Part shown: positions 26,034-35,250 of the stretch, piece by piece
Layout of the letters: every line of letters starts with the position of its first letter
Numbering within the stretch: the first letter of the stretch is position 1
Assembly: GCA_964471825.1 (NCBI GenBank)
Contig: CAYYKD010000005.1
Span: forward strand, 65,281 to 129,280
Length of the DNA stretch: 64,000 nucleotides
From: CAYYKD01 sp964471825
GTDB taxonomy: Bacteria > Spirochaetota > GWE2-31-10 > CAYYKD01
Direction of reading: 5' to 3'
The notes under the pieces: model-generated
Database searches by the model: none
What the model was told of the DNA's origin: nothing
Seen by the model: only the letters and a program-made list of their open reading frames with translations
Position numbers and translations under genes: made by a program

Positions 26034-26132
26034 GAGGCTGTCCATTAAGTCGAGAAATTTTTATTTGTACCGGTTAATTGCCGGCGTAAAACGAGTAAAA
26101 ATCGTTTATAAACCGACTTAGTGGACAGCCCC
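26034..26132. repeat. Long inverted repeat, GAGGCTGTCC type; likely bidirectional terminator
   Basis: The ends are GAGGCTGTCCATTAAGTCG and its complement with two mismatches; an inner CCGG palindrome sits in the middle. CCCCC and TTTTT follow on the right. It lies between two convergent genes (lipoprotein and STAS protein), where a bidirectional terminator is expected. The ends resemble those of the other GAGGCT elements, but no 4-bp direct repeat flanks it. Confidence 0.75.
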
Positions 26133-26167
26133 CTTTTTATATTTATTTATATTTTTCCTATTAATAA

Positions 26168-26698
26168 CTATCCTAACGATACATTTCCCTTTTCGTCAAC
26201 ATTAAGTATAGTTTTACACTCAGAACATCTAAATCTTCCCGGTTTTGAAGCTTTAAGTGTTTTTTTACATATAGGACACTTAAAAATCTTCGGGAATTCA
26301 CTTCCCTGCTGAACTTGGGGCTCAGCATTAAACATTTTTTTCCCATCCTCTAATGAAGCCGCTATATTAAAAAACTTAGAAAACCCAAGCAATTGAAACA
26401 CTTCAAATACTTTTGGTTGCAGGTATGAAAGAACCATATTACCTTGCTTTTGTTTTAAAGTTTTAAGGAATGCAGTAAATGCACCAATGCCGGTCGATGA
26501 AACATAGTTTAATTCACTGCAATTAAACAGCAACTTAGTTTCGCCTGCCTCTATTAATTTATTTATCTCTCTCTGAAAATCTGCAGAGTTGTAAGTATCT
26601 AAAAATCCCTTTAAATTTAAAGTCATAACTGAAGAAGCACCATCTTTTTCTATATAAATTCTTAATGAATCCTTTATAACTATATTGTCCTGAGCCAT
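26168..26698 (-). CDS. STAS-domain protein with C-terminal zinc ribbon
   Basis: A 176-aa protein. Residues about 1-115 form a STAS domain of the anti-sigma-factor antagonist type, with the phosphorylatable Ser region NYVSSTGIGAF and a preceding NCSEL strand. The last 40 residues form a zinc ribbon with two CxxC knuckles (KCPICKK and FRCSECK). The STAS domain would bind an anti-sigma kinase and be reset by a PP2C-type phosphatase; a SpoIIE-like phosphatase is encoded 5 kb away in this window. The ribbon is an unusual addition that could bind RNA, DNA or protein. Confidence 0.85.
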   Translation of the reverse strand: MAQDNIVIKDSLRIYIEKDGASSVMTLNLKGFLDTYNSADFQREINKLIEAGETKLLFNCSELNYVSSTGIGAFTAFLKTLKQKQGNMVLSYLQPKVFEVFQLLGFSKFFNIAASLEDGKKMFNAEPQVQQGSEFPKIFKCPICKKTLKASKPGRFRCSECKTILNVDEKGNVSLG

Positions 26699-26870
26699 CT
26701 TGCATCCTCTTTAATATCATAAATAATAAACTTATAATTAATTTTTAATGATTAATATATACCATATATTAAATAATTTTGCAAAAAAAACAAGTCTTTT
26801 TTTAATTTTTTTTATATTGCACATCAAAAAACCTTTAGTTTTAATGTTTTTAGAAGTCTCATATATTTAT

Positions 26871-27584
26871 TCAAGCTATTCTAAGAATATTTCGAAAAAA
26901 TGAAACACAATGAACCTCCTTGATTCCGATCATTTTGAGGATTCCTGAACAATAATTTAGAGTTGAACCGGATGTATAGATATCATCAATAAGCAAAACT
27001 CGATCTATCTTACTAATATCTACCTGCCCAATATAAAATTTATTTTTGACATCGTCAAATCTTTCTCTTTTTTTACTATATTTTTGCTTTTTAAATGACT
27101 CAGAGATTCTTTTTTCTAAAAAATTATTAACCTTGAACCCCTTTTTTTTCAATAGTGCACCGAATCCCGTCATTCCGGCAGCCCCTTTTTTTATTCGATC
27201 TGTAATAGCATCAGGAATAACACAAATATTCATATCATATTTTAAAATTTGTTTTTGGATTAATGCATCAATTATAATATTATTCATTTTTGAATATTGT
27301 TCTTTTTTTAATTTATATATAATCTTTTTATTCATCTCTCTATAGTAACCAAGTGTTCTAAATGAATCAAAGTAAATCTTTCCTAACTTGTAACAAGACG
27401 GGCATTTTCCTTCAATCAAGGGATGTGCACAAATAGAACAATTTTCGTCATTCTCAAAATGCAATAAAGAATTATAGCAATCCGGGCAGATATATAAATT
27501 TAAGGAACTACCATCTATATCTCTATCGCAGATATTACATTTAGGTTTTAATATACTTATCACATAATCTTTTATTATTTTCAT
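26871..27584 (-). CDS. ComF family phosphoribosyltransferase-like protein
   Basis: A 237-aa protein with an N-terminal double zinc-ribbon (CNICD, CPDC, CSICAHPL, CPSC) and a C-terminal PRTase-type domain with the PRPP loop VLLIDDIYTSGSTL. This is the standard ComF layout. In naturally transformable bacteria ComF is needed for DNA uptake; other family members act in unrelated processes. No other com genes are near, and it stands alone on the leftward strand upstream of the STAS gene. Confidence 0.88.
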   Translation of the reverse strand: MKIIKDYVISILKPKCNICDRDIDGSSLNLYICPDCYNSLLHFENDENCSICAHPLIEGKCPSCYKLGKIYFDSFRTLGYYREMNKKIIYKLKKEQYSKMNNIIIDALIQKQILKYDMNICVIPDAITDRIKKGAAGMTGFGALLKKKGFKVNNFLEKRISESFKKQKYSKKRERFDDVKNKFYIGQVDISKIDRVLLIDDIYTSGSTLNYCSGILKMIGIKEVHCVSFFRNILRIA

Positions 27585-27677
27585 ACTTAATATAACGAAA
27601 AAATTAACGAATTATTTATAAATTTCTCAAAATTTCCGATAAATATAGTATAAATTGAATTTTGAATTTAATTATTA

Positions 27678-27705
27678 TTGACAATTTTGTTTAATATGCT
27701 AAAAT
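27678..27705 (+). promoter_or_regulatory. Strong sigma-70-like promoter
   Basis: TTGACA (27678-27683), 16-bp spacer, TAAAAT (27700-27705). Start of transcription would be near 27712, very close to the GGGAGGGG ribosome site of the next gene, so the leader is nearly absent. Confidence 0.65.
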
Positions 27706-27729
27706 TCGATTTTCGGGAGGGGAAATAAA

Positions 27730-28299
27730 ATGGATATAATATCAAATAAGGTAGCACACGATATACCTGTTTCATTAAAAAAGTTAAAAGAGAATGAAAA
27801 AATAACTTCTCTTGGTGTTAGCGACAAAAGAATGTCAGAAAAATTGTTTAATGATTTCGCTGATATAAAAAATATAAATAAAGATTTTAACTCAAGACTT
27901 CTTTCAAATAACACAAAATTATCAATTTACGAAGAAGAGATGAGTAAAAATCAGTATATGACTGAAAGAGCCAATCTTCTTGAAAACTCATTAAAACAGG
28001 GTAAATTGAGTGAATTTAATGAAATTGTAGGATCATCAATTTTTAAGGATGAAAACCCATTATCTGTTTTTTTTACAAAACAGGATGAGCCATTGTCACA
28101 ATTATCACACCTGAGAAGTGCGATTTCTTTAACTGATGAAAAACTTAAAAGAGATTTCAAGGCAATTGAGATTTCATCTCAAAATTTTCTTAGCCTGAAT
28201 ACTTATTCAACTGAGATTAATATGACAGGTATTCAAAATCCTGGTATATTCAAACCAGATTCAATTAATAATAGAAGAGTTATGGATCTAATCTCTTAG
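27730..28299 (+). CDS. Unknown helical protein, 189 aa
   Basis: I do not recognise this family. It is a soluble, mostly helical protein with no Trp or Cys and no signal peptide, with many Asn, Ser, Leu and Lys. A helical block near 58-92 (SNNTKLSIYEEEMSKNQ..., heptad-like) and an Asn/Ser-rich rest resemble axial flagellar proteins exported without a signal peptide, but the resemblance is weak. It has a near-consensus promoter and a GGGAGGGG ribosome site, which suggests strong expression. It is convergent with ygiQ and overlaps its 3' end by 20 bp. Confidence 0.7.
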   Translation: MDIISNKVAHDIPVSLKKLKENEKITSLGVSDKRMSEKLFNDFADIKNINKDFNSRLLSNNTKLSIYEEEMSKNQYMTERANLLENSLKQGKLSEFNEIVGSSIFKDENPLSVFFTKQDEPLSQLSHLRSAISLTDEKLKRDFKAIEISSQNFLSLNTYSTEINMTGIQNPGIFKPDSINNRRVMDLIS

Positions 28300-30001
28300 A
28301 TTTACTACTATCATTTAATATTTTCTCTACAATCTCTCTCTGAGAGTTTTTAATGTATGATGGTGATATTACAGAGATTTTATTGCCATCCGGATCATAT
28401 CCGGAGTAATACATCGCAGTTGACAGAGTAGACGGTACAGGTGTAAAATCTTGATATTGTCTGGTTGATATATGCTTAGATTTTAAAAACTTTGCCATTT
28501 TTTCAGCCGACTTATCACTACTGCCGGGATGCGATAGAATAATATATGGAAGGACATAAAATCTTAACCCGCTCTCCTTCTTAACTCTATCAAACATATC
28601 CAGAAACTCAATAAAAACCTTTAAACCTGGTTTTTTCATGAGAGCTAAAATTTCATTCTCTGTATGTTCTGGTGCAACCTTAAAATGACCTGAGGTTGCA
28701 TTAACAATTATCCACTCTGTTTCTTCTTTCTTTAATAACGCAATGTCATAGCGAATACCGGAACTAACAAAAATATGCTTAACTCCGCTTGTATTTTTAA
28801 TTTTTTTTAATAGTGCAACATAGGTATTTTCATTGAGGATTAAATTCTCACATATATCAGGATATAGACAATGAGGGTCTTTGCACCAGCCTATCTTACA
28901 GCTTGTTCCATACATATTAGCAGTTGGACCACCTGCATCACTAATAGTTCCCTTAAAGAATGATTTATATGTTAGCTGTTCGGCCTCTTTTATTACTGAA
29001 CTATGGGATCTCGACATAACAGCAGGTCCCTGATGAGCAGCTATAGCACAGAAACTACACCTTCCATAACAACCGCGATGAGTTGTAATTGAAGTATTTA
29101 TCATAGACCATGCCGGAACTCTTTGACAATACTCAGGATAGTCCTTTTTGAATGGCAGATTATAAATCTCATCAAGTTGTTGCTCATCGAGTATAGGCTG
29201 AGGACAAAATGATATTACTGCGACACTGCCTTGATATTGCAATAGACTAGAACTATTATGTGGAATCATATTTGACTCAATCATACTGGTTGCAAGGTAT
29301 AAATTCTGTTTTTGATTTAATATTTCATCATATGATGGTAGTTCAATTGTTTTTTCTGATCCTAAACCTTCTCTATATCTTACCATCGTACCATGAACAC
29401 CGTTAATTGATTGCCCCTCACGAAGCCTCAACGCAATTTCCAATATTGCCTTCTCACCCATACCATATACAAGTATATCAGCCTTAGAATCAATTAAAAC
29501 TGACTTTCTTATTTTATTCTGCACATAATCAAAATGTGAAAATCTCCTTAAAGATGCCTCTAATCCACCCAGGACTACCGGTACATCTTTAAACCTTTGT
29601 TTAATAAAGCCTGTGTAGGTAATCAATGCTCTATCCGGCCTAATCTTTTTTCCATTAATAAAATTTACAACGCCATTAATCGAATATGCGTTATCTCTTC
29701 GTAGATTTCTATTCCCTGTATAATTACCTGCGACACTATCAAGATTACCTGAAGTTATACCAATAAACAATACCGGAACAGGGAGAGTCTGAAGATAATC
29801 CGGATTATAATATTCAGGCTGACTCGCTATACAAACAGAGTATCCATTTGCAACTAAGACTCTTGCAATGACTGCTACTCCAAAGGATGGATGATCTATG
29901 TATGCGTCACCTGTTATCAATAAAATATCTACCTTTGATCTTATTGAATTATCAGGTAAAAATACTAAACCCGGTGATTCATATTTAACTATTTTATCCA
30001 C
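28280..30001 (-). CDS. ygiQ: YgiQ family radical SAM protein
   Basis: A 573-aa member of the UPF0313 (YgiQ) group. The N-terminal domain is cobalamin-binding-like (LITGDAYIDHPSFG, VVLGGLEASLRR); the radical SAM motif is CYGRCSFC near residue 310, followed by SDAGGPTANMYG and FRYDIAL-type motifs (SSGIRYDIAL). The biological reaction is unknown. It starts with GTG and the stop codon of the upstream gene overlaps it by one base (TAGTG), so translation is coupled to the membrane protein gene. Confidence 0.93.
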   Translation of the reverse strand: MDKIVKYESPGLVFLPDNSIRSKVDILLITGDAYIDHPSFGVAVIARVLVANGYSVCIASQPEYYNPDYLQTLPVPVLFIGITSGNLDSVAGNYTGNRNLRRDNAYSINGVVNFINGKKIRPDRALITYTGFIKQRFKDVPVVLGGLEASLRRFSHFDYVQNKIRKSVLIDSKADILVYGMGEKAILEIALRLREGQSINGVHGTMVRYREGLGSEKTIELPSYDEILNQKQNLYLATSMIESNMIPHNSSSLLQYQGSVAVISFCPQPILDEQQLDEIYNLPFKKDYPEYCQRVPAWSMINTSITTHRGCYGRCSFCAIAAHQGPAVMSRSHSSVIKEAEQLTYKSFFKGTISDAGGPTANMYGTSCKIGWCKDPHCLYPDICENLILNENTYVALLKKIKNTSGVKHIFVSSGIRYDIALLKKEETEWIIVNATSGHFKVAPEHTENEILALMKKPGLKVFIEFLDMFDRVKKESGLRFYVLPYIILSHPGSSDKSAEKMAKFLKSKHISTRQYQDFTPVPSTLSTAMYYSGYDPDGNKISVISPSYIKNSQREIVEKILNDSSKSKRLDP

Positions 30002-30486
30002 TAATTATTATCCAAATTAACATCAGATATCTGTATTTTCTTTAGTTGAATGCTCTCATCAAATAATTTTAATAATTTTACCAGGGATGGATGTCCGGGA
30101 TGTTTATCTAGACCTGATCTTAGGATTTTATATGCAGCTTGATGATCTAATCGGTGAAGTTGTATTAGTGTATCGATAATTGATTCGTTGACATCTTCTT
30201 CTATTTCTTCCAGTTTCTTTTTTAACATATATCGCTTGAACACCTTAAATAGAATAAAATTATAGACAATTAAATACCCTGTGAATGCAGGAATAATAAG
30301 AAGCGGTTGATAGACTAAAAAAAATGGTACTAATAATATTATAGCAACTGCTGTTGCAAGCAAAAAATCAATTACAAATAGAATCTTCCTTTTCCCCGAT
30401 ACTACATCTGATTTGAAAATCAAAAATGCATTGATTATTATCGGGATCAATATGAATGCGATTATTATCACAGCAAAATAACTCAT
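30001..30486 (-). CDS. Membrane protein of unknown function, 161 aa
   Basis: Three N-terminal hydrophobic helices (about 3-22, 35-55 and 57-80) are followed by a soluble tail that resembles a single TPR-like helical hairpin (LHRLDHQAAYKILRSGLDKHPGHPSL). No family is recognised. ATG at 30486 has AGGTGG 8 nt upstream; the in-frame GTG at 30498 lies inside that site. It is translationally coupled to ygiQ. Confidence 0.65.
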   Translation of the reverse strand: MSYFAVIIIAFILIPIIINAFLIFKSDVVSGKRKILFVIDFLLATAVAIILLVPFFLVYQPLLIIPAFTGYLIVYNFILFKVFKRYMLKKKLEEIEEDVNESIIDTLIQLHRLDHQAAYKILRSGLDKHPGHPSLVKLLKLFDESIQLKKIQISDVNLDNN

Positions 30487-30547
30487 AAATTTTTCCACCT
30501 ATTTTTCAATCGTTACACTATTTGGTAATATAGATAATGAATTTTAT

Positions 30548-30991
30548 TTATTCAACAATATAGGGAACTGCTTGTTGTAACTCAATCTTATCACCTACTT
30601 GGATTTTATGTCTATCAAAAAAACCTCTGTTTACTTCGAGGGCCATCAAAGCTGGCTTCGATGATGAAATAGTTGTTAGATCGAGAGGTTTCATTTGTTT
30701 AATATCAACTATCTCTCTATTCGAGTTAATAAACGCAATATCAAGCGGTATAATTGTATTATGCATATAAAAATGTAGTGGCATTTCCCCTGGAAATACA
30801 AACAACATTCCTCCATCTTTTTCAAGTTCTTTTCTATACATCAGACCGGCTTTTCGTTGTTCTGATGTAGCTGATAATTCAAAGTTAAATCGTTTATTAT
30901 TAATTACAACTCCAATTTTATTTCCTCTACCAGAACATGAACTTACCAATACAAGGAGTGCAAATACATAATATTTTATACTCTTAATCAT
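30548..30991 (-). CDS. DUF192 family lipoprotein
   Basis: A 147-aa exported protein: signal peptide ending in lipobox VSSC (Cys19), then a DUF192 beta barrel with ATSEQRKAGLMYRKEL, GGMLFVFPGEMPLHFYMHNTIIPLDIAFINSNREIV and ALEVNRGFFDRHKIQVGD. The family is a compact beta domain of unknown function found outside the cytoplasm of many bacteria. It lies in the leftward group between the ThiI-like gene and the membrane protein gene. Confidence 0.9.
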   Translation of the reverse strand: MIKSIKYYVFALLVLVSSCSGRGNKIGVVINNKRFNFELSATSEQRKAGLMYRKELEKDGGMLFVFPGEMPLHFYMHNTIIPLDIAFINSNREIVDIKQMKPLDLTTISSSKPALMALEVNRGFFDRHKIQVGDKIELQQAVPYIVE

Positions 30992-31022
30992 AATTACCTC
31001 TTCAAAGATTATTCAATACAAA

Positions 31023-32030
31023 TTAGAGAGCTAAGTTATAAAGCTCAGCGATCTCTTTTGTCGTTTTATTTACCTTAATCATATCTTTCTCATTATCACC
31101 ACAGAACACCTTTAATGAGACAGTGTCTGTTTCTGCATCCGAATATAGAGCTGTAAGTTGTGCCGCAAACTCAATAACTTCATAGCCGGAACCGGATTCT
31201 ACTAATGTAACAGGGCTACCTATATCCGGGACCTCCATAAAAATCTCATCATCTTCTCTATATTTAAGAATCATCTCATTATCAATATTGTTTCTACCAA
31301 CAATTATTTTTTTTCCCTTATATCGGAAATGCCGTCCATATCGTAAAAGTGTTATTTTATTCTTATCGCTAGAATCATAATTATTAAAATAGTCTATCAT
31401 CTTTCTTTCATAATGAATCTCTGTCAATAAACAACCGCCTGCAGGTGGACTAAAATAGGTTATCCCGTATAGTTCCTTTAATTGATTTTGTATTTTTCTA
31501 GTTCTGCCATTGATATCAAGTAATAGTGAGCGATCAACTAGTCCGTTAATTTCAGGAATTGTTTCAGGAAGTAATTTTGCAGAAAGTGGTCTCAAGAGAT
31601 ATCCTTCAAGACCGGACTCCTTTTCAATTATTCTCAATTTATCTCTCATTTGAGACATCGGTCTCTGACCAAGAACCTCACCGGTTACTATGAAATCTGC
31701 ATGATAAACAGACATTAAGTTTTTCGCCATTCTTAACATATAGATCTTACAATCGATACAAGGATTTATATGTTTTCCATGACCATGAAGAGGTTTTCGA
31801 ACCATCTCATAGTAATCATTTTCAACTTCAACATTGTTTATAATAAAATTATTCTGAATAGATATTTTTTTGTAGAATTCATCATAGGAGTTAGTTGTCC
31901 AGAATGGAGATGTAAAATTTAGACCTATTACTTCTATGCCCTGATTCATAAGTACTTTAGCAGCAAGAATTGAATCCAAACCACCTGAGATTAACGCAAT
32001 AGCTCGAACTTTTCTACTCACCTCTTCCAT
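31023..32030 (-). CDS. ThiI/MnmA-like PP-loop tRNA sulfurtransferase-like protein with NFACT-R-like tail
   Basis: A 335-aa protein. The ATP-binding PP-loop SGGLDS is at 15-20, followed by the GIEVIGLNF strand. A Cys pair NPCIDCKIYM and a further Cys in PPAGGCLLTE fit the catalytic cysteines of tRNA thiolases. The C-terminal part (VGRNNIDNEMILKY, then VPDIGSPVTLV) resembles the NFACT RNA-binding domain. This fits a family annotated as tRNA 4-thiouridine or 2-thiouridine synthesis related. ATG at 32030 has AAGGAG upstream. It overlaps the SpoIIE gene by 17 bp. Confidence 0.78.
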   Translation of the reverse strand: MEEVSRKVRAIALISGGLDSILAAKVLMNQGIEVIGLNFTSPFWTTNSYDEFYKKISIQNNFIINNVEVENDYYEMVRKPLHGHGKHINPCIDCKIYMLRMAKNLMSVYHADFIVTGEVLGQRPMSQMRDKLRIIEKESGLEGYLLRPLSAKLLPETIPEINGLVDRSLLLDINGRTRKIQNQLKELYGITYFSPPAGGCLLTEIHYERKMIDYFNNYDSSDKNKITLLRYGRHFRYKGKKIIVGRNNIDNEMILKYREDDEIFMEVPDIGSPVTLVESGSGYEVIEFAAQLTALYSDAETDTVSLKVFCGDNEKDMIKVNKTTKEIAELYNLAL

Positions 32031-33606
32031 AATCTTGTCGCTCCTTAATTGAAGATGGCGGTAGCTCATCAAATAAATCTGTGTTAACTACTTCAATTAC
32101 TAATACTGTTCTATCATCATCGGCGTCAGAGAACTCTGTATGCCTATTCACTTCATACATAATCTTATCAACTAATTCTTTTGAATTCATTTCGTAGTTT
32201 CTGTGCAATATGTTTTTAAAACCACTTTGATCTATCATCTCTGATTTTCTGTTTCTAGCCTCTGTTATACCATCCGTATAGAATACTATTTTATCGCTTT
32301 TAGAGAACTCAATTTCTTCTCCAACAAACTCAACATCTTTAAATACCCCAAGACAAGGTGAATTTGTTTTCATAGCTTTTATCTTTCTATCCTTGGTTAA
32401 TATATATATTTCATTATGAGAGGCATTTGTATACTCAATGGTCTTCTTTTGTATATCAATAACGCAGTAAAACGCCGTTAAATAATAACCCGACTCACCT
32501 ATCGCTGTGTGAAGTTCATTATTTACGGCAGAGACAACTTCATTTACCTTTGTATAGATTGTCGACTTAGACACAAATGCCATTCGAGCCATTGATGCAA
32601 TCAGTGCAGAGGGAACCCCATGACCACACACATCAGCTATTACAACCGCTATTCTGGTCTCTGATAGCTTAATTACATCGTAATAATCTCCTCCCAGGTC
32701 CTCCATTGGAACATATATTCCATATATATCAAAATATCTTGTCCCGGGAAATACTTTTGGAATTATTGCCTCTTGAATCCTTTTTGCCATAACCAGATCG
32801 TTCTTCATCTTATCATTGGCTCTTTTTAAATCATTTGTTCTTTCGGCAACTATTTCTTCCATATTAAGACTATATTGTTGCAATGCTTGGGCCATTTCGT
32901 TAAAACTTCGTCCCAACTCACCAACCTCATCGCTAGATCCTATCTTTGCTCTAACAGTAAAATCTTTATTTGAGAATCTTTTAACAACTTTATCTAAATC
33001 GATTATTGGATTAAGAATAATAAATTTTAAACTAAAAAAAAGTACGAGAAGGATCATGCCAAATACAGTCATTGTTTGTATAAGAAATTTTGAAAAAAGA
33101 TCTCTAAGGTGTTTTTTAAAATAAAAATCAGTAAAAAAAACTTCGACTTCTCCCAGATAGACTTTATCACCTTTGATTCCGAATCTATTCTCCTCTACTC
33201 TATCTATTCCTCTTGCTGTAGTTATAAATGATTGTTTTCTAAAAACCGAGACTTCCGATTCCTGATCAATCGTCAAAATATCCCATGTCATATTTTTGGC
33301 TTTCCCGAGATAGAGTGTACCATTATCTTTTCGAACAATCACGCACATAACATTTTGATTTTTCATTTCGAGAAGAACAACAGTCTCAGCTCTTGCCCTA
33401 TCATAGTTCCATAATGGATCGCTTAAACTATTAGAGATTCTATCAATCATCTGTTCAGAATCACTCAATAAATTTTTGTATCTATTGCTTTTTTCAGAGA
33501 CAAATGAAACTGAATCAACTATAAGCATAATCGCTATTACAGATATTACTAATAAGGCAGCCACTTTAATTGAAATATTTAGTTTAAATCTGCTATTAAT
33601 TTTCAT
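32014..33606 (-). CDS. Membrane SpoIIE-type serine phosphatase with HAMP domain
   Basis: A 530-aa membrane protein: helix (about 12-32), extracytoplasmic sensor (about 33-175, containing DPLWNYDRARAE), second helix (about 176-200), HAMP domain (about 201-255, SSDEVGELGRSFNEMAQAL), a coiled coil and a PP2C/SpoIIE phosphatase domain. Catalytic-metal Asp residues are visible in DLGGDYYDV, ADVCGHG and YTDGITEARN. It would dephosphorylate a STAS-type regulator; one is encoded at 26168-26698. It is the first gene of a unit with the ThiI-like gene, which overlaps its end. Confidence 0.92.
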   Translation of the reverse strand: MKINSRFKLNISIKVAALLVISVIAIMLIVDSVSFVSEKSNRYKNLLSDSEQMIDRISNSLSDPLWNYDRARAETVVLLEMKNQNVMCVIVRKDNGTLYLGKAKNMTWDILTIDQESEVSVFRKQSFITTARGIDRVEENRFGIKGDKVYLGEVEVFFTDFYFKKHLRDLFSKFLIQTMTVFGMILLVLFFSLKFIILNPIIDLDKVVKRFSNKDFTVRAKIGSSDEVGELGRSFNEMAQALQQYSLNMEEIVAERTNDLKRANDKMKNDLVMAKRIQEAIIPKVFPGTRYFDIYGIYVPMEDLGGDYYDVIKLSETRIAVVIADVCGHGVPSALIASMARMAFVSKSTIYTKVNEVVSAVNNELHTAIGESGYYLTAFYCVIDIQKKTIEYTNASHNEIYILTKDRKIKAMKTNSPCLGVFKDVEFVGEEIEFSKSDKIVFYTDGITEARNRKSEMIDQSGFKNILHRNYEMNSKELVDKIMYEVNRHTEFSDADDDRTVLVIEVVNTDLFDELPPSSIKERQDYGRGE

Positions 33607-33668
33607 TAAGAACCTCTGAATATCTTTATATAAAAAATATCCTATTTTGACAATTGATTAATCAATTA

Positions 33669-35111
33669 TTATTCATTTATTGACTTAATTTTAGAAAAAA
33701 AATCGTCAACTTTATTTTTATCCTTTTTACAGATCGATTGCTCTAATCCTGAACTTAGATCTATGAAGTCCGGTCTATAGTTAGTCATAATCTCTATTAT
33801 ATTATCTGGATTAATACCGCCTGCAAGACAAACTGGTTTTGAAGTCCTTAGAATGATTGAAATTATATCTTTATCAATTCTCTTACCCGTCCCGCCCTGA
33901 GCTTCTTTATCAAATGCATCAAACAAAACTATTGGGCATCTGTATGAATGAATAACAGACTCCGCATACTTTACTCGTATTGCTTTATACCATGGGATTC
34001 CAATCTCATACGCCTGTTCATTAGAAATATCACCATGATATTGTATAACATCAATCAGACCTTCATTATAATCATATACTGCATTCTGAATATCTAATTC
34101 ATCAACTACTACTGCAACTTTCAAAACATGTGAATTGACATCTCGTATTACACTCTTAATGCTAGTTGTAGACATTTTTCTGGGGCTATCGGCAATAACA
34201 AACCCGATTGCATCAGCACCTTTTTCAATAACTAATTGTGCATCATCTGCATTTGTAATACCACATACCTTAATAAATGGTTTTTTTTGATTATAAATAT
34301 TATTAAAAATTTTAAGAAAGAAATTTGATTGATTATCAAGTCCCTTCTTAAAGCCTTCGATTATTTCACAGATTGAATTTTTTACCGAACTGCTTTTAAC
34401 AATGCTGGTTCCAATAAGAAGTCCGTTAAAACCGGAGACTCCGCAAAAATAACTATCATACTTATCTCTAATACCTGATTCATATATTACTTTAATTTTT
34501 TCGTCAATTAAATGTTTAAGTGCATGAGGATAATTTCTGTCAATCTCAAATGTATCCAGGTTTCTTGAATTAATTCCTATTATACTAGGATTCAAACAAA
34601 GCACCCTATCCAGCTCTTCTCTATTATGGACTTCGATTATTACTGACAATCCTAATTCCACGGCATATTGATTCATTTCAAGCAAAGATCTATCATCGAG
34701 AATAGCAGCAATTAATAATACAATATCAGCACCAACCAGGTATGATACTAAAATTTCATCTTTGCTTTGTAGAAAGTCCTTTCTTAGAAAGCATTTATCT
34801 GGAAATTGTTCCTTTAAAGAAGATAAATCATTCAAATTTCCAAAAAAGAAGTTTTCTTCGGTTAATACACTAACTACACTAGCACCTGAATTAAAATACT
34901 CTTCTACCCACTCTGAGGTGTTCTCTATTTGCTTTATCAAGCCCTCAGATGGCGACCCCCTCTTAATCTCACATATTACTAATCCACCGGAAAAATCAGG
35001 TTGTACTAATGCATGTTTTCTGACTTCAGGTATAACACAACCAAATGATATACCAACTTTCGATATTGTTTCTAATCTTCGAGATGTAATTTCATGTAAT
35101 ACAGCATTCAT
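33669..35111 (-). CDS. trpCF: Fused indole-3-glycerol phosphate synthase / phosphoribosylanthranilate isomerase
   Basis: A 480-aa bifunctional enzyme. TrpC (about 1-265) has EIKRGSPSEG, SVLTEENFF, LRKDF and GINSRNLDTFEID; it closes the indole ring. TrpF (about 275-480) has KVCGITN, GADAIGFVIADSPRKM, YHGD, DAFDKEAQGGTGKRID and LAGGINPDNI. All expected catalytic motifs are present, so the protein should perform two successive tryptophan-pathway steps. No other trp gene is nearby. It follows the terminator of the ribosomal cluster and precedes the SpoIIE gene on the same strand. Confidence 0.95.
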   Translation of the reverse strand: MNAVLHEITSRRLETISKVGISFGCVIPEVRKHALVQPDFSGGLVICEIKRGSPSEGLIKQIENTSEWVEEYFNSGASVVSVLTEENFFFGNLNDLSSLKEQFPDKCFLRKDFLQSKDEILVSYLVGADIVLLIAAILDDRSLLEMNQYAVELGLSVIIEVHNREELDRVLCLNPSIIGINSRNLDTFEIDRNYPHALKHLIDEKIKVIYESGIRDKYDSYFCGVSGFNGLLIGTSIVKSSSVKNSICEIIEGFKKGLDNQSNFFLKIFNNIYNQKKPFIKVCGITNADDAQLVIEKGADAIGFVIADSPRKMSTTSIKSVIRDVNSHVLKVAVVVDELDIQNAVYDYNEGLIDVIQYHGDISNEQAYEIGIPWYKAIRVKYAESVIHSYRCPIVLFDAFDKEAQGGTGKRIDKDIISIILRTSKPVCLAGGINPDNIIEIMTNYRPDFIDLSSGLEQSICKKDKNKVDDFFSKIKSINE

Positions 35112-35174
35112 TTATCACTCTTCTATAATTCAAAATAAAATATTAAACCTTTATAGTCTAAAAATATTTTATCT

Positions 35175-35208
35175 AAAAAAAAACCAGCATATATAGCTGA
35201 TTTTTTTC
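35175..35208 (-). terminator. Terminator of the alpha operon
   Basis: On the leftward strand a CAGC-TATATAT-GCTG hairpin is followed by nine T. It lies past rplQ and before trpCF, so it should end the ribosomal protein transcript. The A-run on the other side makes it partly bidirectional. Confidence 0.7.
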
Positions 35209-35250
35209 TTAAATTATTATAATTAATACTATATAAAAAAACTAGTTAGT

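Noticed and set aside
26699..26870. Additional gene or RNA between the STAS gene and comF
   Set aside because: Only AT-rich sequence with poly-A and poly-T runs; no stem, promoter or frame stands out.
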